A DNA stretch of 64,000 nucleotides, from assembly GCA_029891345.1 (NCBI GenBank), contig CM057000.1, forward strand, positions 126,393,338-126,457,337. The letters run 5' to 3'. This document shows, piece by piece, positions 1-11,337 of the stretch; position 1 is the stretch's first letter, and each line of letters starts with the position of its first letter. This DNA comes from Dryococelus australis (lineage: Eukaryota; Arthropoda; Insecta; Phasmatodea; Phasmatidae). The position numbers were made by a program, and so were the translations under genes. Below the pieces are notes generated by a model. That model was not told where the DNA came from and searched no databases. It saw only the letters and a list, made by a program, of their open reading frames with translations.

Positions 1-2699
1 GGCAACTGCCACTGAACCAAACTATGACACTGTTTACGAAATTTTAAAAATTGTTGTTAGTGCCTAACAAAAATGACGTACGTACAACTTCTTTAATACA
101 CTGACAATAGTTCCTAATGGCCAAAGCAAAAAGTTCACAACTAACAGGATTCCATATTGTTGGTGGTTCGAAAGCAGAAGTTGTTTTTACTAGGTTGTCT
201 TTAACCTCGGAAAAATGATCGCCTTAAAATATTCACAGCGAGAATGTGTGGACGCAGTCGCCATCAGAACTGTGGAAAGCATGAATAACTGTTGTGTATC
301 TATCAGCCCTAGCCGCTTGACATCCCAGCGAATATTTTATACTAAGCCGTAAAAGCATTATTGTATCAAACGAAATACTTACACTGAAAGAAACAATGTT
401 TTTACTTCAAAGCGATATAAACTACGAGACACAAATATCCCATCATCAATTCTTTAGAGTGCAAGTTTATTGAACGAATAAAGTTCACGGCTTACGTAAC
501 ACCAACATAACGTTCCATCGGCGAGAGAAAAGGAAATATTTTGTTTTTTATTAATGTTTTCTACCATGCCTCGCGTATATGGGAGCGTTTATTTATCTGT
601 TGTCCCGCACAGTCCACGGGTATGGTTATATGTAACCTTATTTGCTTTTTTTTTTATTGCCTCTTTATCGTCGTCTTCTTCCATTCACTTTTGTTCCGTG
701 CGCGAGTTCAAGAACAGGGGGAGCCAGTTCTCGTAGCGGCCTGCGTGTAAACAAACAACTTAGGAGACCATAACACCTTCGAGGAGGCGAAAGGGGGAGG
801 GAACGCCTCACCGACTCGCTGGAATATTTCTTCTTTCATGGCCCTCGCGCCGTTCAGGGGCGAGGGACAAGATTGCCCCGCACTACCGTCCTATGAAATA
901 CCTTCACGCGAAATGACGGGCCATTGCCGGCGACGTCAAAGAAACTTCGCGACTCGAGGATTTCACGACGAGCGGAGAGGAGGCACCCAGACCGCAGCGA
1001 TGATGACCCGCATCTACTCGCGACGCGGCAACGAATAATACTTCAAGACTTCTTAAAGAAAAATCGATGAAAATTGGCTGTCGCCATGCGAGTTAAGTGC
1101 AAACACTCTTTTCTTCTCCTCCCCCGAAGCTAGCTATCGTTTCCAAAACGCCCATGAATAATGCGCGCCGCGCAGATAATGGCCTGAAATATTCAGCTGA
1201 CGGGGCTCGCCACTACCACCACGACCATAAAAGACGCCATAGAAAATGTTAAAAGTTTACTTGCTTGAGCGGTGCTCATAAAGATGATGGTAGGAATGCC
1301 TTGCCTTAAGGGCCGGCTCGATCGACAAGAACAGTATGCGAGAGATACGGATTTCAATGCAATAATTGTAGGTGACATTACACATTCAGTTTACACGATT
1401 AAGCATTGCATCAAAAACCGTAATACACGTTTTGAAAACAACGAACGCGCTGCAAGACGAAAACAATATTTTCGTTACTGAAAGTCCGTTACATCGCAAG
1501 TTTAAATATTAAATCCGCTGCACGTTACAGGCCATGCAGTTTAATGGTTTAAATGTCCTGTAGCGAACTCCGTTACTATGAAACAATGAAAAAAGTCAGT
1601 GGTGGTATAACTGTATTTCTTATAGGAAGGACGTAATACATCAGGACGTAAACAAAATATTCGCGAAGTAATGGCTGATGCGTTGGAAGGCGCGCGCGCT
1701 CCAAGAGAGGAGCGTGGTTAGAAGGGGGGGGGGGGGCTGGCGTACTTGCCATGTCTATCACAGTGCCGACCGAGCTGCCTTGAGCAATTATGCTCGGGCA
1801 CGTCTGTAATCCCAGTTGCACTCCAAGAAGTTGACGGCCGCGCGCGAGTGTATGTAGTTCCATGTGCGTTTATCAGACAAGCGATACACAATGGGAAAAG
1901 CAAAACGTAGGAACAACTGCCAAAAGGAAGTCAGCCTGTAAAAAGGAAAATGCAGCATGTGCGTGCAGCTAAATTTGCCAGTTATGTATGGACCATACAA
2001 ATAAGGTTATAATGTCTTTAGATATGGAAGTGCGAAACAGCTGTTGCAGGTTTTATCACGAGTCAGGTGTACTCCGACAGCGCAGTTATAGTTACCATAT
2101 ATGAAACCAAGCACGAGAAGGCCTACTTTGTTGATGTACTGTACGAGTAGTGATGTTAAATTTGTTGTGTAATACAACAAATACATGTAATGTAAGTGCA
2201 ATTAGCAAGAAAATAAGAACAAACTATGATGTATGCATGAAATTTGGTACTAGGGTAGACTTAATCATAAATATCCGTAGGAAAGTCCGAATTATCAGAA
2301 GGGATCAGGAGGTTTCATACTCAAGGCAGTTTTATTCCGTACGGATGTATTTCACTAAGCAACAAATATTTTAATGAGTTTGATAACACATGAGATTGCA
2401 TACAACTTAGAGTATTTGACAAATATACATATTAAAGTTTGAGTCTGAAAGGACAAAAAGAGTAGGGGAGGGGAGGAGGGTAGCAGAGATCAGTAAACAA
2501 GTAAGAAAGCTTGAAAATAAAACGAATTATTCAACTTTCGAGGTTCCTGCAAAAAAAAACTCCCGCATGTTTTATTAATTTCAAACAAATTATGTAATAG
2601 TATGCATTAAAATAATACCAGATGTATGCGCGAGATTGTCCTCAATAAGTAAACCGCACAGCCAAGCACCAACGCCCGTAGCCAAGCAAGTGGAAACAG
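1..2699. other. Anonymous sequence, no gene recognised
   Basis: No reading frame here resembles a known protein and none exceeds about 95 codons. The stretch is mostly AT-rich. It contains a GC- and CpG-rich island at about 775-1050 with a 66-codon open frame (838-1038) that I do not recognise, and a run of 13 G at 1724-1736. The island could be an exon, a promoter or a piece of a mobile element; the sequence alone does not decide. Confidence 0.6.
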
Positions 2700-3735
2700 C
2701 TATATATCAAACGAGTAGTAGGAAAATGGCGATTGACGCACAAGGGGATTGGGGATCGGATTCGGATTCGGCCAGACGCTATATCGTTTTCTCACCCGTC
2801 CGTCATATTTGACCCATGGCCCTTGACCTTGACCCCGGTGCTCTCTAACCCCAAAAACCCAAAATATTTCGAAAAATGTTTCCAAAATTATAAAAAAAGA
2901 AAAGAATGTAAATAAAAATCGTTAAAAGATTATAATAAAAATTATTTTAAAAATTTTTATCATATATTTAATTTAAAAAAATTCCCAAATAAAGGTAATA
3001 AAAATTTATTTTAAAAATTGTTTAAAACTTATTTAAATACCTTTTTAAAAAAACTTTTCACCATGGCCTCCATATTGGTATGCCACTCGACCAAGTAGTA
3101 GCGTTAGACACTGCCATCTTGGTATGCTCACACTTTGTTTAAAAAAATATCTTAAAAGGTGTTATTAAAATTGCAACAAAAAATTTCAAAACTGCTAAAA
3201 ACGATTTTTAATAATTGTTTAAAAAAATCGTTAAAAAATGTATAAAAACGTTAAAAATCTTTATTTCCGGGGGTTAGTTAAACAAATACGCTCCATCCCC
3301 TCCCCGTCATGATCATTCCATAAATTAGAAACTTTAGTTCGACTACCAGCAGACGACTGACTCCCTTGCCTCCACTCCCCTCACAAAGACTCAGTCTACC
3401 ATCTTGATTTTTTCGTTCCTCATTTGTTTATATATATCTGGACACCGCCATATTGGTACGCTCGTTCGTTGGTATATTGGTAAGCTCATTTGTTTCGAAG
3501 TTTGTTAAAATTTATTATTAAAGTTATTATAAATTATTTTAAAAAATCATTTTAAAATTATTTTAGAAAATTAAACTTTCTGGAGATCACCCCTCACCCA
3601 TTACCATTCCACCATCTTGGTAGGCGAGCACCATCTTAGTAGGTGCGTCCGGCAGCAATCTTGGTAAGCGATCATTTGTTTTTTTTTTTTAAATATAAAG
3701 AGGCAAAGTTTGTTTGTTTGATAAATGTAATCTCT
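2700..3735. repeat. AT-rich degenerate repeat field with CCATCTTGGTA motifs
   Basis: Blocks of A/T-runs (AAAAATTTTTA-like) alternate with a motif close to CCATCTTGGTATGCTC. The motif recurs near 3070, 3113, 3447, 3471, 3611, 3630 and 3655 with changes such as CCATATTGGTA and CAATCTTGGTA. A GGCCCTTGACCTTGACC stretch lies near 2819. There is no coding signal. It is an old, decayed repeat of unknown class. Similar CCATNTTG motifs occur in the dispersed repeat pair at 23.5 and 53.6 kb. Confidence 0.5.
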
Positions 3736-3739
3736 GTAA

Positions 3740-4080
3740 ATACTAATATTATTCTTATAATTATCTCACTGTTAGAAAGCTACATTATTCCCTGTGGAAA
3801 TAGGCTATGTTTAATTTAAAAAAAAAATCATTGAGAAATTTCAAAATTTGGGGGAGACTTGAGTTACCTGGCTGCCTTATAAGCATCCTCTACCACAACT
3901 GCAGTGCCGATTGTTATAAATATTTCATTGTTAGAAAGCTACATTATTCCAGATGGTCATAGGCTTTGTTGGATTTTTAAAAAAATCCTTGAGAGGTTCA
4001 AAAAATTTGCTGAACCAAGTCGGAGAAAAATGAGCTACTTGGCTGCTTTCTAAATCTAAACATGCTCTACCAAAACTACA
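3740..4080. repeat. Two-copy tandem duplication, about 159 bp unit
   Basis: The sequence GTTAGAAAGCTACATTATTCC occurs at 3771 and again at 3930. Each copy is followed by a diverged version of the same text: a TAGGCTWTGTTKRATTT block, an A-run, TTGAGARRTTCAAAA, then ACCTGGCTGC/ACTTGGCTGC and CTCTACCAMAACT. The unit is about 159 bp and the copies differ by many substitutions, so the duplication is old. Function unknown. Confidence 0.7.
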
Positions 4081-4203
4081 GGGGCCACAGAAGGTCCAGT
4101 GGCTAGAGCGATCCCAAGTGGGGCCATAGTGGCTCAGTGGCTAGAGCACTCTCAAGTGGGGCCGCAGTGGCTCAGTTGATAGAATTATATCAAGTGGGGC
4201 CTC
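4081..4203 (+). repeat. Tandem 38-39 bp units resembling a tRNA A box
   Basis: GGGGCC begins units at 4081, 4120, 4158 and 4196. Each unit carries a version of GTGGCTCAGTGGCTAGAGC, which resembles the Pol III A box of tRNA-derived SINE heads elsewhere in this window. No B box follows within a unit. This looks like a SINE head multiplied by slippage or unequal exchange. Confidence 0.55.
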
Positions 4204-4922
4204 ACTGTTGGCAATAAAAAGTGTTTTAAATCAGTGTTTAAAAAACACTCTTGGTTTTAAAAAAAATATTTAAAAAAGTTTTATATCAAAGTTAATAAAA
4301 CGCACTGTCGGTGAAGTAAAAGAGAGACTATGGACACAACAAACATATATATTATATGCAGGAATGTAATTCAGTTTATAAAACGAAGGAAGTATGTGCA
4401 CCTCAAGGCAGGCTGCCATAATTGTCGTCTCTAGACTTGGACGGCAGGAGGTTCACAACATCGGCATTCTTTGCTGAACACCTGACCGGAGGTGCACGCG
4501 CGAACCGCAGCGGCCAGCCATCCGACTCGTGGGCCTCCGGAGAGAGAACTGTGTTCCAGAGACAGCTATCAAGGCTTGAATATTTCTCACTTCATGTCTG
4601 GAATCCCAACAGACAGCGACGGCATATTCATTTACCACATAATAAGCCGAGGAACCATCGCCCCAGTCGAGAATAAGTAAGGACCACGCTCGAGCCCTGG
4701 TTCACATACAACACACTAACCCAACCAAATTATATTGGTGGAGACATACGAGATTACCACGGTACAATACTTATGCAACATTGTGCAGCAACAACGAGAG
4801 AAACTTATACAAGGCACAGAACAGGTAATAAAAATATGGTGCAACAAGTATGAAATAAATTTGAGGCTACAGGCGGAACAAAACATACGCTGCTATACCG
4901 ATGGGACAAACAGAGAACATAC
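4204..4922. other. No intact gene; possible decayed LTR-element leader
   Basis: Sequence around 4733-4760 (TTGGTGGAGACATACGAG) resembles the segment that follows the 5' LTR of some insect LTR retrotransposons, and an open frame runs on from it to the solo LTR at 4923. I cannot recognise a Gag or Pol motif in that frame. The remaining sequence, including 4420-4680 which is GC-richer, has no recognisable product. Confidence 0.3.
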
Positions 4923-5611
4923 TGTTCCGAGGCTGGCGACCGAGCAGTTTCGGCATACCAGTTACCTCAAAGCGTGTCGCGTTTTTAATCTCTCTTTCAC
5001 GCATGCTGCTGGGTATGCAGTATTGTTTTTTTCGGTCGTTATCTGAAGAATGTTCTGGATTACTGGCCTCGTCCCTCAGCACAACTCGGGGTGTGATGAA
5101 ACCTTCGAGATGGTCAGGACCGACGCTATTTAAGTGTGACAGGCCGTCCGAGCATGCAGTTTTTGAGTTGGAGCTGATGAATGGCTGAGCGATAGAAGAA
5201 CGAGCGACGGGGGAACCAGTGGACCAGCGGAAGGGGAGTCTGCGACAGTGTATATCGAGCGGCAGAGTGTGCGGCTGGCAGGCGGGACTATGGAACTAAG
5301 TGCGTGAGTGAAAGACCTTATAACTTATGGCAACAGACCGAACACATGCTAGTAGTGGATATGAGTTAACTGACTGTGGTCAAGAGAGACATTAAGAAAG
5401 GTATTAATGAAAGTTGAAATAAACATTAAATATTGCACTTTCTGTTAATTAGAAAGAGTAAAGGTGAAGACAACTGATTTATTTTGTACATAGTAGTATA
5501 GTGAATAAATTAGAAATTAAATTTAGTTCCTTTTGTTTTTTTACTATTAATAAATACCTACATCCCTTACAAACTCGGATACGCCCCGCCGGCGTTTCGT
5601 CGTATGTAACA
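4923..5611 (+). mobile_element. Solo LTR of a Ty3/gypsy element, with 4-bp target duplication
   Basis: The LTR starts TGTTCC and ends GTAACA. It is flanked directly by ATAC on both sides (4919-4922 and 5612-5615), a 4-bp target-site duplication of a size used by gypsy integrases. The block AGAATGTTCTGG near 5049, a TATA-like TATTTAA near 5128, and the 3' end (ACATCCCTTACAAACTCGG) all align with the LTRs at 26555-27482 and 33083-33941. AATAAA-type poly(A) signals occur near 5418 and 5548. No internal coding sequence remains, so this is a solo LTR left by LTR-LTR recombination. It is the most diverged of the three. Confidence 0.85.
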
Positions 5612-6960
5612 ATACCAATGAGAAAAAAAATTATACACAGTACAATACTGGGAAGACAATTGGACGAGAAAAATTATACAGTACGACGAAAATAAAATAT
5701 TCATTACTATACTCATTTATGAAAAAATTAGACACTGTACAATACTGGGAGGACAAATAGGCATATAATACATGTAAAATACTGACCGGAAAAAATTGTA
5801 CACGTTACTACCATACCGATAAAAAAAAGGCAAAACTGTGTCCACCCAAACCATGCTCTTTGTATGTATCCTCCTCTTTGCATTAAACCGCCCCATGCTA
5901 ATGCACTCCCTATTATAATATGTGCCCTAATTCGTCCGTTTTAACAAACATGGTAAAAGTATGTTTGCCGAATGAAAAAAAAAATGTAGATATTCCCCAA
6001 AAAGTATAAGTAATATATTATAAAACATGGGAAAAAAGTAAGATATCCTAGATAAGTGTATTCAGTGGTAAGATGCAGAAGCTTACAGCCCGCCACGGAT
6101 GAAAAAAATTCAGGATAAACGGTGGACTGATGATAGGACCTACGATGACGAAATTAATAAATACAGAAATAAATAATAGCACAGGCGACAATGAAAAATG
6201 TATCGCCCCAAGCTCTTATCAGGAAAAAAAAAAAAAACTGAATTTCAGGACAATGCTGAAAAATATTAAAACACGGAAAAAAAAATGCCACCCGCGGGTA
6301 CAGAAGTATACAGCGCACCAACGATCAAAAATATTAACACACATAAATTAAACCAATGACGAAAAAAATATCAGATATACACACCCCGCCGTCAAAAGAA
6401 TGTAGAATCAACGATGGAAATTATTCAGACGTATACACGCCACCAACGATAAACAAATTGCAGGGCCGATGACGAACAAATACTGAAAAAAATGTCGGAA
6501 GATGCAGAAGTATGCAGCCCACCAGCGATGGCAAAACCAGCGATGACGGAACCAGCAAAGAGAAATGTTAATAAATAAATATAGAAATGTTCACACAAGC
6601 ACAGAACCATGCAGACGTTAATGAAAAATGTATCATTCGAAGCCCATAACAAGGAGAAATACTATTAAATACAGAAAAGAAAAAAACACCATACTCTAGG
6701 CACGCTCCACATGATCCACTTCTAGCTCCACCTGATCCGCACAGGCACACAAAGAAACTGCATAAATGGTCCACCTCTGTCTCCTTCTCTTCTTCCTCCT
6801 CCTCCTCCTCCTGTTCATCTGCTTACGCACGCTCCGCATAGGTACAGAAATACGGAACCCAAAAAAAGATGCAAACATTTCAGGGGCAATACGGAAAAAA
6901 ATGTAGGACCAAAGACGAAAAATAAAAATAAAAGTCCCTTCCAAGTTTGAAAGCAGTAGA
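5612..6960. repeat. A-rich degenerate interspersed motif repeats
   Basis: GAAAAAATTATACA-CAGTACAATACTGGGA recurs near 5620 and 5725. A second motif, CAGAAGTATACAGCCCACCAACGAT followed by GAAAAA, recurs in variants near 6066, 6300, 6424 and 6502, with many GATGACGAAAAAA stretches between. A purine/pyrimidine-biased run (CTTCTTCCTCCTCC...) lies near 6790. No product is recognised. Confidence 0.45.
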
Positions 6961-7333
6961 ATAGGAAATTTAGTCAGCAGGAAAAAATATCCATATGGTT
7001 ACTTTATGTATAACGAAATTTCTAGCGCCCAGTGTCTGCATATAAAAACTTTTTTTTGCATGCAAATTATGTACATATAGTAAGTTTTACGGGAAGAAAT
7101 GTTATAGGCTACCGCGAGGAGATGCTAGCGCAAAGGTAGACACACCACAAGTACAAAACAATAAAAAAAAAACAGTTACATTCAGCAAACAAAATTTCTG
7201 CATTTTCATACATTTGCGTGCACTCACTCCATTAAGAGATTTATCTGATCCGTGGTAAAAACACCTCCACCCTCCCCCTCCTGAGCCTCACCACACTGCT
7301 ACACGACTTTAGCCGAATAAAAAGTAACATGCG

Positions 7334-7377
<44 letters not shown>

Positions 7378-8660
7378 GCGCCCCCTAATCCGACAGTTGA
7401 CAATAGTATTCACCATTTATGAATTCTACGAACTGAAAACACTTTTACCCCCGAGATACTAGTCCACCATGCAGATTTATACCACAATACGAATTGCAGA
7501 AAAAGACAAACATATACAGCTCCCATTCACCACCCTTCAGCCTTGTCGAGATTTATTATTAAAGACTTCCCAAGTGCAAAAAATTAGAGTACGTTACATT
7601 TGTTGGCACATTTGTTTATTTTTTCGTATAAAAATTAAATTTAAAATTATTTATTAATTCCGGTGAAACCAAAAATACTTTGTGATACCACGAAACTAAG
7701 AAATAAGAAAAAAATGGGCACATTCTCCACTTCCTCATACGTCAAACACACACACACACACAACCAAATTAAGGTAAGAGAAAACAGGCCACCCATTACC
7801 GAAATAGGAAAAAAAAAAAAATGGCCGATCATACATGTCATGCCCCGAACAGTGTTGCATATTTATATCTCCGAATCGATGCGATATTCCGAGGTGAAAA
7901 AAATCCTAGTATTTTAATAGGAAATGTTAATATTTACACACCAAGGATCTGACCACTAAAAGAAATTAAAGTATAGTCTAATATATATATTTTTTTAAAT
8001 TACAGATTACGCATCATATTGCCAGAACTAGATACCGATTCTGAAATAGTCCCTAGTTCATTATGAACCTGCAGAGATACATACACACATTGACAATGTT
8101 CCAACTCATACATGGCAGTGTAGCACGTACACATAAGAACGATAAATTTTAGAAAGGTCAGAAGCGAGATATAAATCACCCATTATCGGTGTTCAATTTT
8201 GCGACAAATTTTGTGCACCTCCATCATACACAGAGAGAGTTCTGATGCTTGCTAGCATACTTGCGCTCCATCAGTCCATCGTGATGCCACGAAGACAATA
8301 ACTCTCGTATTATGCAAGTACATAAGCAATAGACTAGCAAAATATATTTAAAATACTCATGCTTACACATGTGAGGTTTATTTCCCACGCAAAATATAAA
8401 AAAAAGTAGCAGGCTGCAGGAGTGATGTTTCAGGCCAGAATGCCTACTGCAATCTGCGAAATTATGAAGGTTTGGGCTCATCATTTTTATGCTACTCCCA
8501 TCATAAACAGTACCCCAGGCCCATTTCGCATCGATGACATCTTCCACGATGACGCAAAATAGAGGGATCGCAGCGACGCGGCTAGAGCTCCCGTTTCCCA
8601 TCACGAGTACGCACACAGCATCCTTTCTTTTGTACAATTTTTTTTTTTTCACAGAAGGTT
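6961..8660. other. AT-rich sequence without a recognisable gene
   Basis: The stretch holds an (AT)n run at 7337-7375, a short (CA)n near 7748, and A-runs. The longest open frame is 142 codons on the minus strand (8224-8652). It has no motif I recognise, begins in a lysine-coding A/T run, and is treated as chance. Confidence 0.55.
7337..7375. repeat. (AT)n microsatellite
   Basis: About 39 bp of perfect AT dinucleotides, directly visible. Confidence 0.95.
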
Positions 8661-8664
8661 CACC

Positions 8665-8745
8665 TCAACACCAGCCCATTCTTCACTCAAGACTCTTCGT
8701 CACAATACGAAGGTACAGGTTCGATTCCCCGTAGGGATGCTTCCA
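8665..8745 (+). repeat. Decayed tRNA-derived SINE head (B box)
   Basis: AGGTTCGATTCCCCGT at about 8715-8730 is a near-perfect Pol III B box (GGTTCRANNCC). A convincing A box is not visible upstream, so this is probably a decayed SINE or tRNA pseudogene rather than a functional tRNA. Confidence 0.4.
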
Positions 8746-8964
8746 GATTTTCGCCCTTTCATTTATCAAAAACATGCCTCATTCCTAAAACTATTCCTAA
8801 AAAACGAGACATCACATTCAGGCCGGTAGGCAAGCTTTAGATGCTAGGTCCTGATCATATTACAATTGAGTTATATCTTCAACCGTTTCTTCCAGACAAG
8901 TTCCTCGCTCACCTATAAATCATGGTCACACTTAAAGCAGACAACTGCCTCCTGTTGTCAAACC

Positions 8965-9365
8965 GACCCCTCATAAAATTGACGCATTGGCCCATTGACT
9001 CCCAACGACCCCGAAATAACACCAAAATCAACCCTAAATGACCCCTGATTGCGGTGCTGATTGTGACGTGTACGGTGCTGATTGTGGTTCGTGCAGTGCG
9101 GATTGTGGTGCGTGCAGCGCTGATTGCTATGTGTATGGTGCTGATTGCTCTGCATACAGTGCTGATTGTGGTGCATGTGGTGCTGATTGTGGTGCATCTG
9201 TGACTGATTGTATTGCATGTGTAACTGATTGTGGTGTGTGTGGTGCTGATTGTAGTGCATGGGGTACTGATTGTGGTGCATGTGGTGCTGATTGCGATTT
9301 TTTGCTGATTGTGGTGCGTGCATGTGGGTCACAAGTTAAAATAAATTCCCCCATAGTAAAATAAA
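8965..9365 (+). repeat. Left arm of a large inverted repeat
   Basis: This arm has a GGTCAT/ATGACCC-rich outer part (8965-9055), a 21-bp minisatellite (9056-9300) and an inner part (about 9310-9365). The reverse complement of the inner part (TGTGGGTCACAAGTTAAAATAAATTCCCCC) matches 10590-10640 almost base for base. The minisatellite unit is the reverse complement of the one in the right arm. Together the two arms bound a structure of about 2 kb that could fold back on itself, as Foldback-type DNA elements do. The outer boundary and target duplication could not be fixed by eye. Confidence 0.75.
9056..9307 (+). repeat. 21-bp minisatellite, about 12 units (left arm)
   Basis: Units begin every 21 bp from 9056 (9056, 9077, 9098 ... 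9287). The consensus is close to GCTGATTGTGGTGCATGTGG plus T. Units differ by several substitutions. The translation A-D-C-G-A-C-G-type heptads in one frame, and H-N-Q-H-H-type heptads on the other strand, follow from the repeat and do not indicate a gene. Confidence 0.9.
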
Positions 9366-9432
9366 TATGGGAGTAATCTGAGAAAACACACACACACTCA
9401 TTCGCCCCAAAAGAAACCCACACAATATGTTA
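9366..9432 (+). repeat. Inner inverted repeat, left copy
   Basis: The reverse complement of this segment (TTCTTTTGGGGCGAATGAG..., then TTTTCTCAGATTACTCCCAT) matches 9815-9880 (TTCTTCTGGGGCGAACGAA..., then TTTCTCAGAGTGCTCTCAT). It sits directly inside the left minisatellite arm, so the structure contains nested inverted repeats. Confidence 0.65.
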
Positions 9433-9811
9433 TTTTAGTATGCTTGTAGGCATATGTATATCTAAATATTGAAATTTAAATTAATTTTATATTTACATAC
9501 CTATACATAATTATGTATAAAATACAGTAAAGTCAATTTTTTTATTCCTATATTTACATGTTTACATGTATATATTTATGTAAACCTAAAAGTACACATA
9601 TTATGTATTGAATAAATAGAAAATAATTTTGTATTCATTCATATATATATATTTATATAATTATGTATAAAATTAATGGAAAATCTCTATATTTACATAT
9701 TTATATACCTATACATATTTATATATTACTATACATTATTATGTATGAAATAAATTGGAAATATTTTATATTTACTTATTTAATGTTTACATATTTATAT
9801 GCACATAATTA
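9433..9811. other. AT-rich spacer, no gene
   Basis: Imperfect TATATTTACATA-type low-complexity sequence with repeated ATTATGTATAAAAT or ATTATGTATGAAAT near 9510, 9660 and 9740. No coding signal. Confidence 0.7.
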
Positions 9812-9880
9812 TCAGCATGTTTTTTCTTCTGGGGCGAACGAATATGTGGGATTTCTCAGAGTGCTCTCATTTTTTTTTAC
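9812..9880 (-). repeat. Inner inverted repeat, right copy
   Basis: Partner of 9366-9432 in opposite orientation; the shared core is TTCTTYTGGGGCGAAYGAR and TTTCTCAGA. Confidence 0.65.
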
Positions 9881-10574
9881 ATATAAATTTTATGGTGGAA
9901 GTTCTTTGGTGAGCACAAGCTAGGCTCTTCACTGTAAAAAAATTTGACTGCCTTTATATATTATAAATTGATAGTTGACATTCTGTCACCGCGAGGTGAA
10001 CATCGATATTGAAGTGCTATCTCCTCAAATCACGAAGGCTTGCCTTTGACCTCAACGAACATGGAGCCGCGACCTACATCATCCCTACCTGGTTGTCGCT
10101 AGTGCCGATTCTGTGACTGAGTTTTCACATATGGCCAAAATGGTTGTCGGCATGAGAGAACGACCTGTACGAAGTGACCTTTTCGCGCTATGAAGCATTA
10201 TGGCATTAGTCCAATGCAGTTTGTACAAGGCGATAGATTGAAAAAAACATACCGAGATCTGCAAGGATTCGTTTACTGGGAGTCAGGAAGTGTTGCCGTC
10301 AATACCTCTTGATGTATCTACGGGTACCGATTCGACAGGTGATTAATATGAGAGTTAATATTAAAGATATATTGATTGCAGTAAGCATGGTGGGGGCCTG
10401 CCACGGTGCTGCATTGTTCAGTACAGAGTCTAAGCCTAAGTTATGCTTCGGCCAATGGCGAAGCGTGATGGGAGCCAGCTGTAGTTCTAGGCACTTTTAT
10501 TGCAAAATTCAGATAAAGTTTACCCAGGGAGCGATGTAATATACTGAGAGACGTGGGTATATACTTATTAAAGC
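9881..10574. other. Interior of the inverted-repeat structure, no gene recognised
   Basis: A GC-richer segment (about 10000-10540) has an open frame of 76 codons (10309-10539) with no motif I recognise. There is no transposase signature between the arms, so if the structure is a mobile element it would be non-autonomous. Confidence 0.5.
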
Positions 10575-10985
10575 AATACTATATAGTTTTATTTTAAAAT
10601 AGGGGGAATTTATTGTAACTTGTGACCCACATGCTCACACCACAATCAGCAGCACAATCGCAATCAGCACCACAATCACAATCAGTACCACAATAAACAC
10701 CACATGCGCTACATATACAACAATCAGCACCGCATGCACCACAATCAGCACTGCAAGTACCACAATCAGCACCATATGCACATCAGCCCCACAATCATCA
10801 CCACATGCACCACAATCAACACCACGTGCACCACAATCAGCACCACATGCACCACAATCATGGGTCATTATAGGTTGTTAGGTGTCAATGGGTCGTTAGG
10901 TGTCATTAATTGGTTGTTAGGTGTCATTAAAGTGTCATTATGGGTCATAAATGGGTAATATATGGGTAATTTTTGGGTCATGGGT
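10575..10985 (-). repeat. Right arm of the large inverted repeat
   Basis: Mirror of 8965-9365. The inner part TAGGGGGAATTTATTGTAAC then TTGTGACCCACATGC matches the reverse complement of 9310-9360. About ten 21-bp units (CACCACATGCACCACAATCAG type) follow at about 10635-10860. The outer part consists of repeated GGGTCATTA/GGTGTCATTA words to about 10985. The arm is less regular than the left one, with short indels in several units. Confidence 0.75.
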
Positions 10986-11089
10986 CATTATTCTTGGATA
11001 TTGGGTCACATGTCAAGGGTTATTCGGGAATTTGTTGTAATTTTTCGGAAATTTTTCTAGAATTTTTGATTTTAAGGTCATTCTAAGTC

Positions 11090-11320
11090 ATGTGGTCAAG
11101 GTCACGGTTACCTGCATTCAATATGGTGGTAGTAGTCCGTAACCTGATATGCTGGTTGACTTGTATGCATTTTTCTCAAGTTTTGTTTTCAAAGTTATTA
11201 AAGTTCATGGGTCAAAGTTACCTGCACCCAGTATGGCGGTAGTAGTCTGTAATGCCATATGTTTGTTGACATGTATTTGTCCCGTGCGTTTGTTTTCAAG
11301 GTTATTCAAGGTCATGGGGT
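11090..11320 (+). repeat. Two-copy tandem repeat, 110-bp unit
   Basis: TTACCTGCAYYCARTATGGYGGTAGTAGTCYGTAA occurs from 11108 and again from 11218, followed in each copy by TTGTTTTCAARGTTATT and AGGTCATGG-type text. TCAAGGTCA, the extended half-site bound by FTZ-F1/ERR-class nuclear receptors, occurs at 11096-11104 and 11306-11314. Whether that is more than repeat composition is unknown. Confidence 0.75.
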
Positions 11321-11337
11321 CAAGGTGGTCAAGATCA

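Noticed and set aside
4891-4902. YTDG tetrapeptide resembling the RNase H start of LINE elements
   Set aside because: No further RNase H motif follows and the solo LTR begins 20 bp later; probably coincidence.
8224-8652. 142-codon minus-strand frame
   Set aside because: No family motif, begins in an A/T homopolymer and ends without context; treated as chance.
8958-9423. His/Asn/Gln-rich and Ala-Asp-Cys-Gly-rich heptad proteins
   Set aside because: A 21-bp unit keeps every frame periodic and mostly open; both strands read through equally, as expected for a minisatellite and not a gene.
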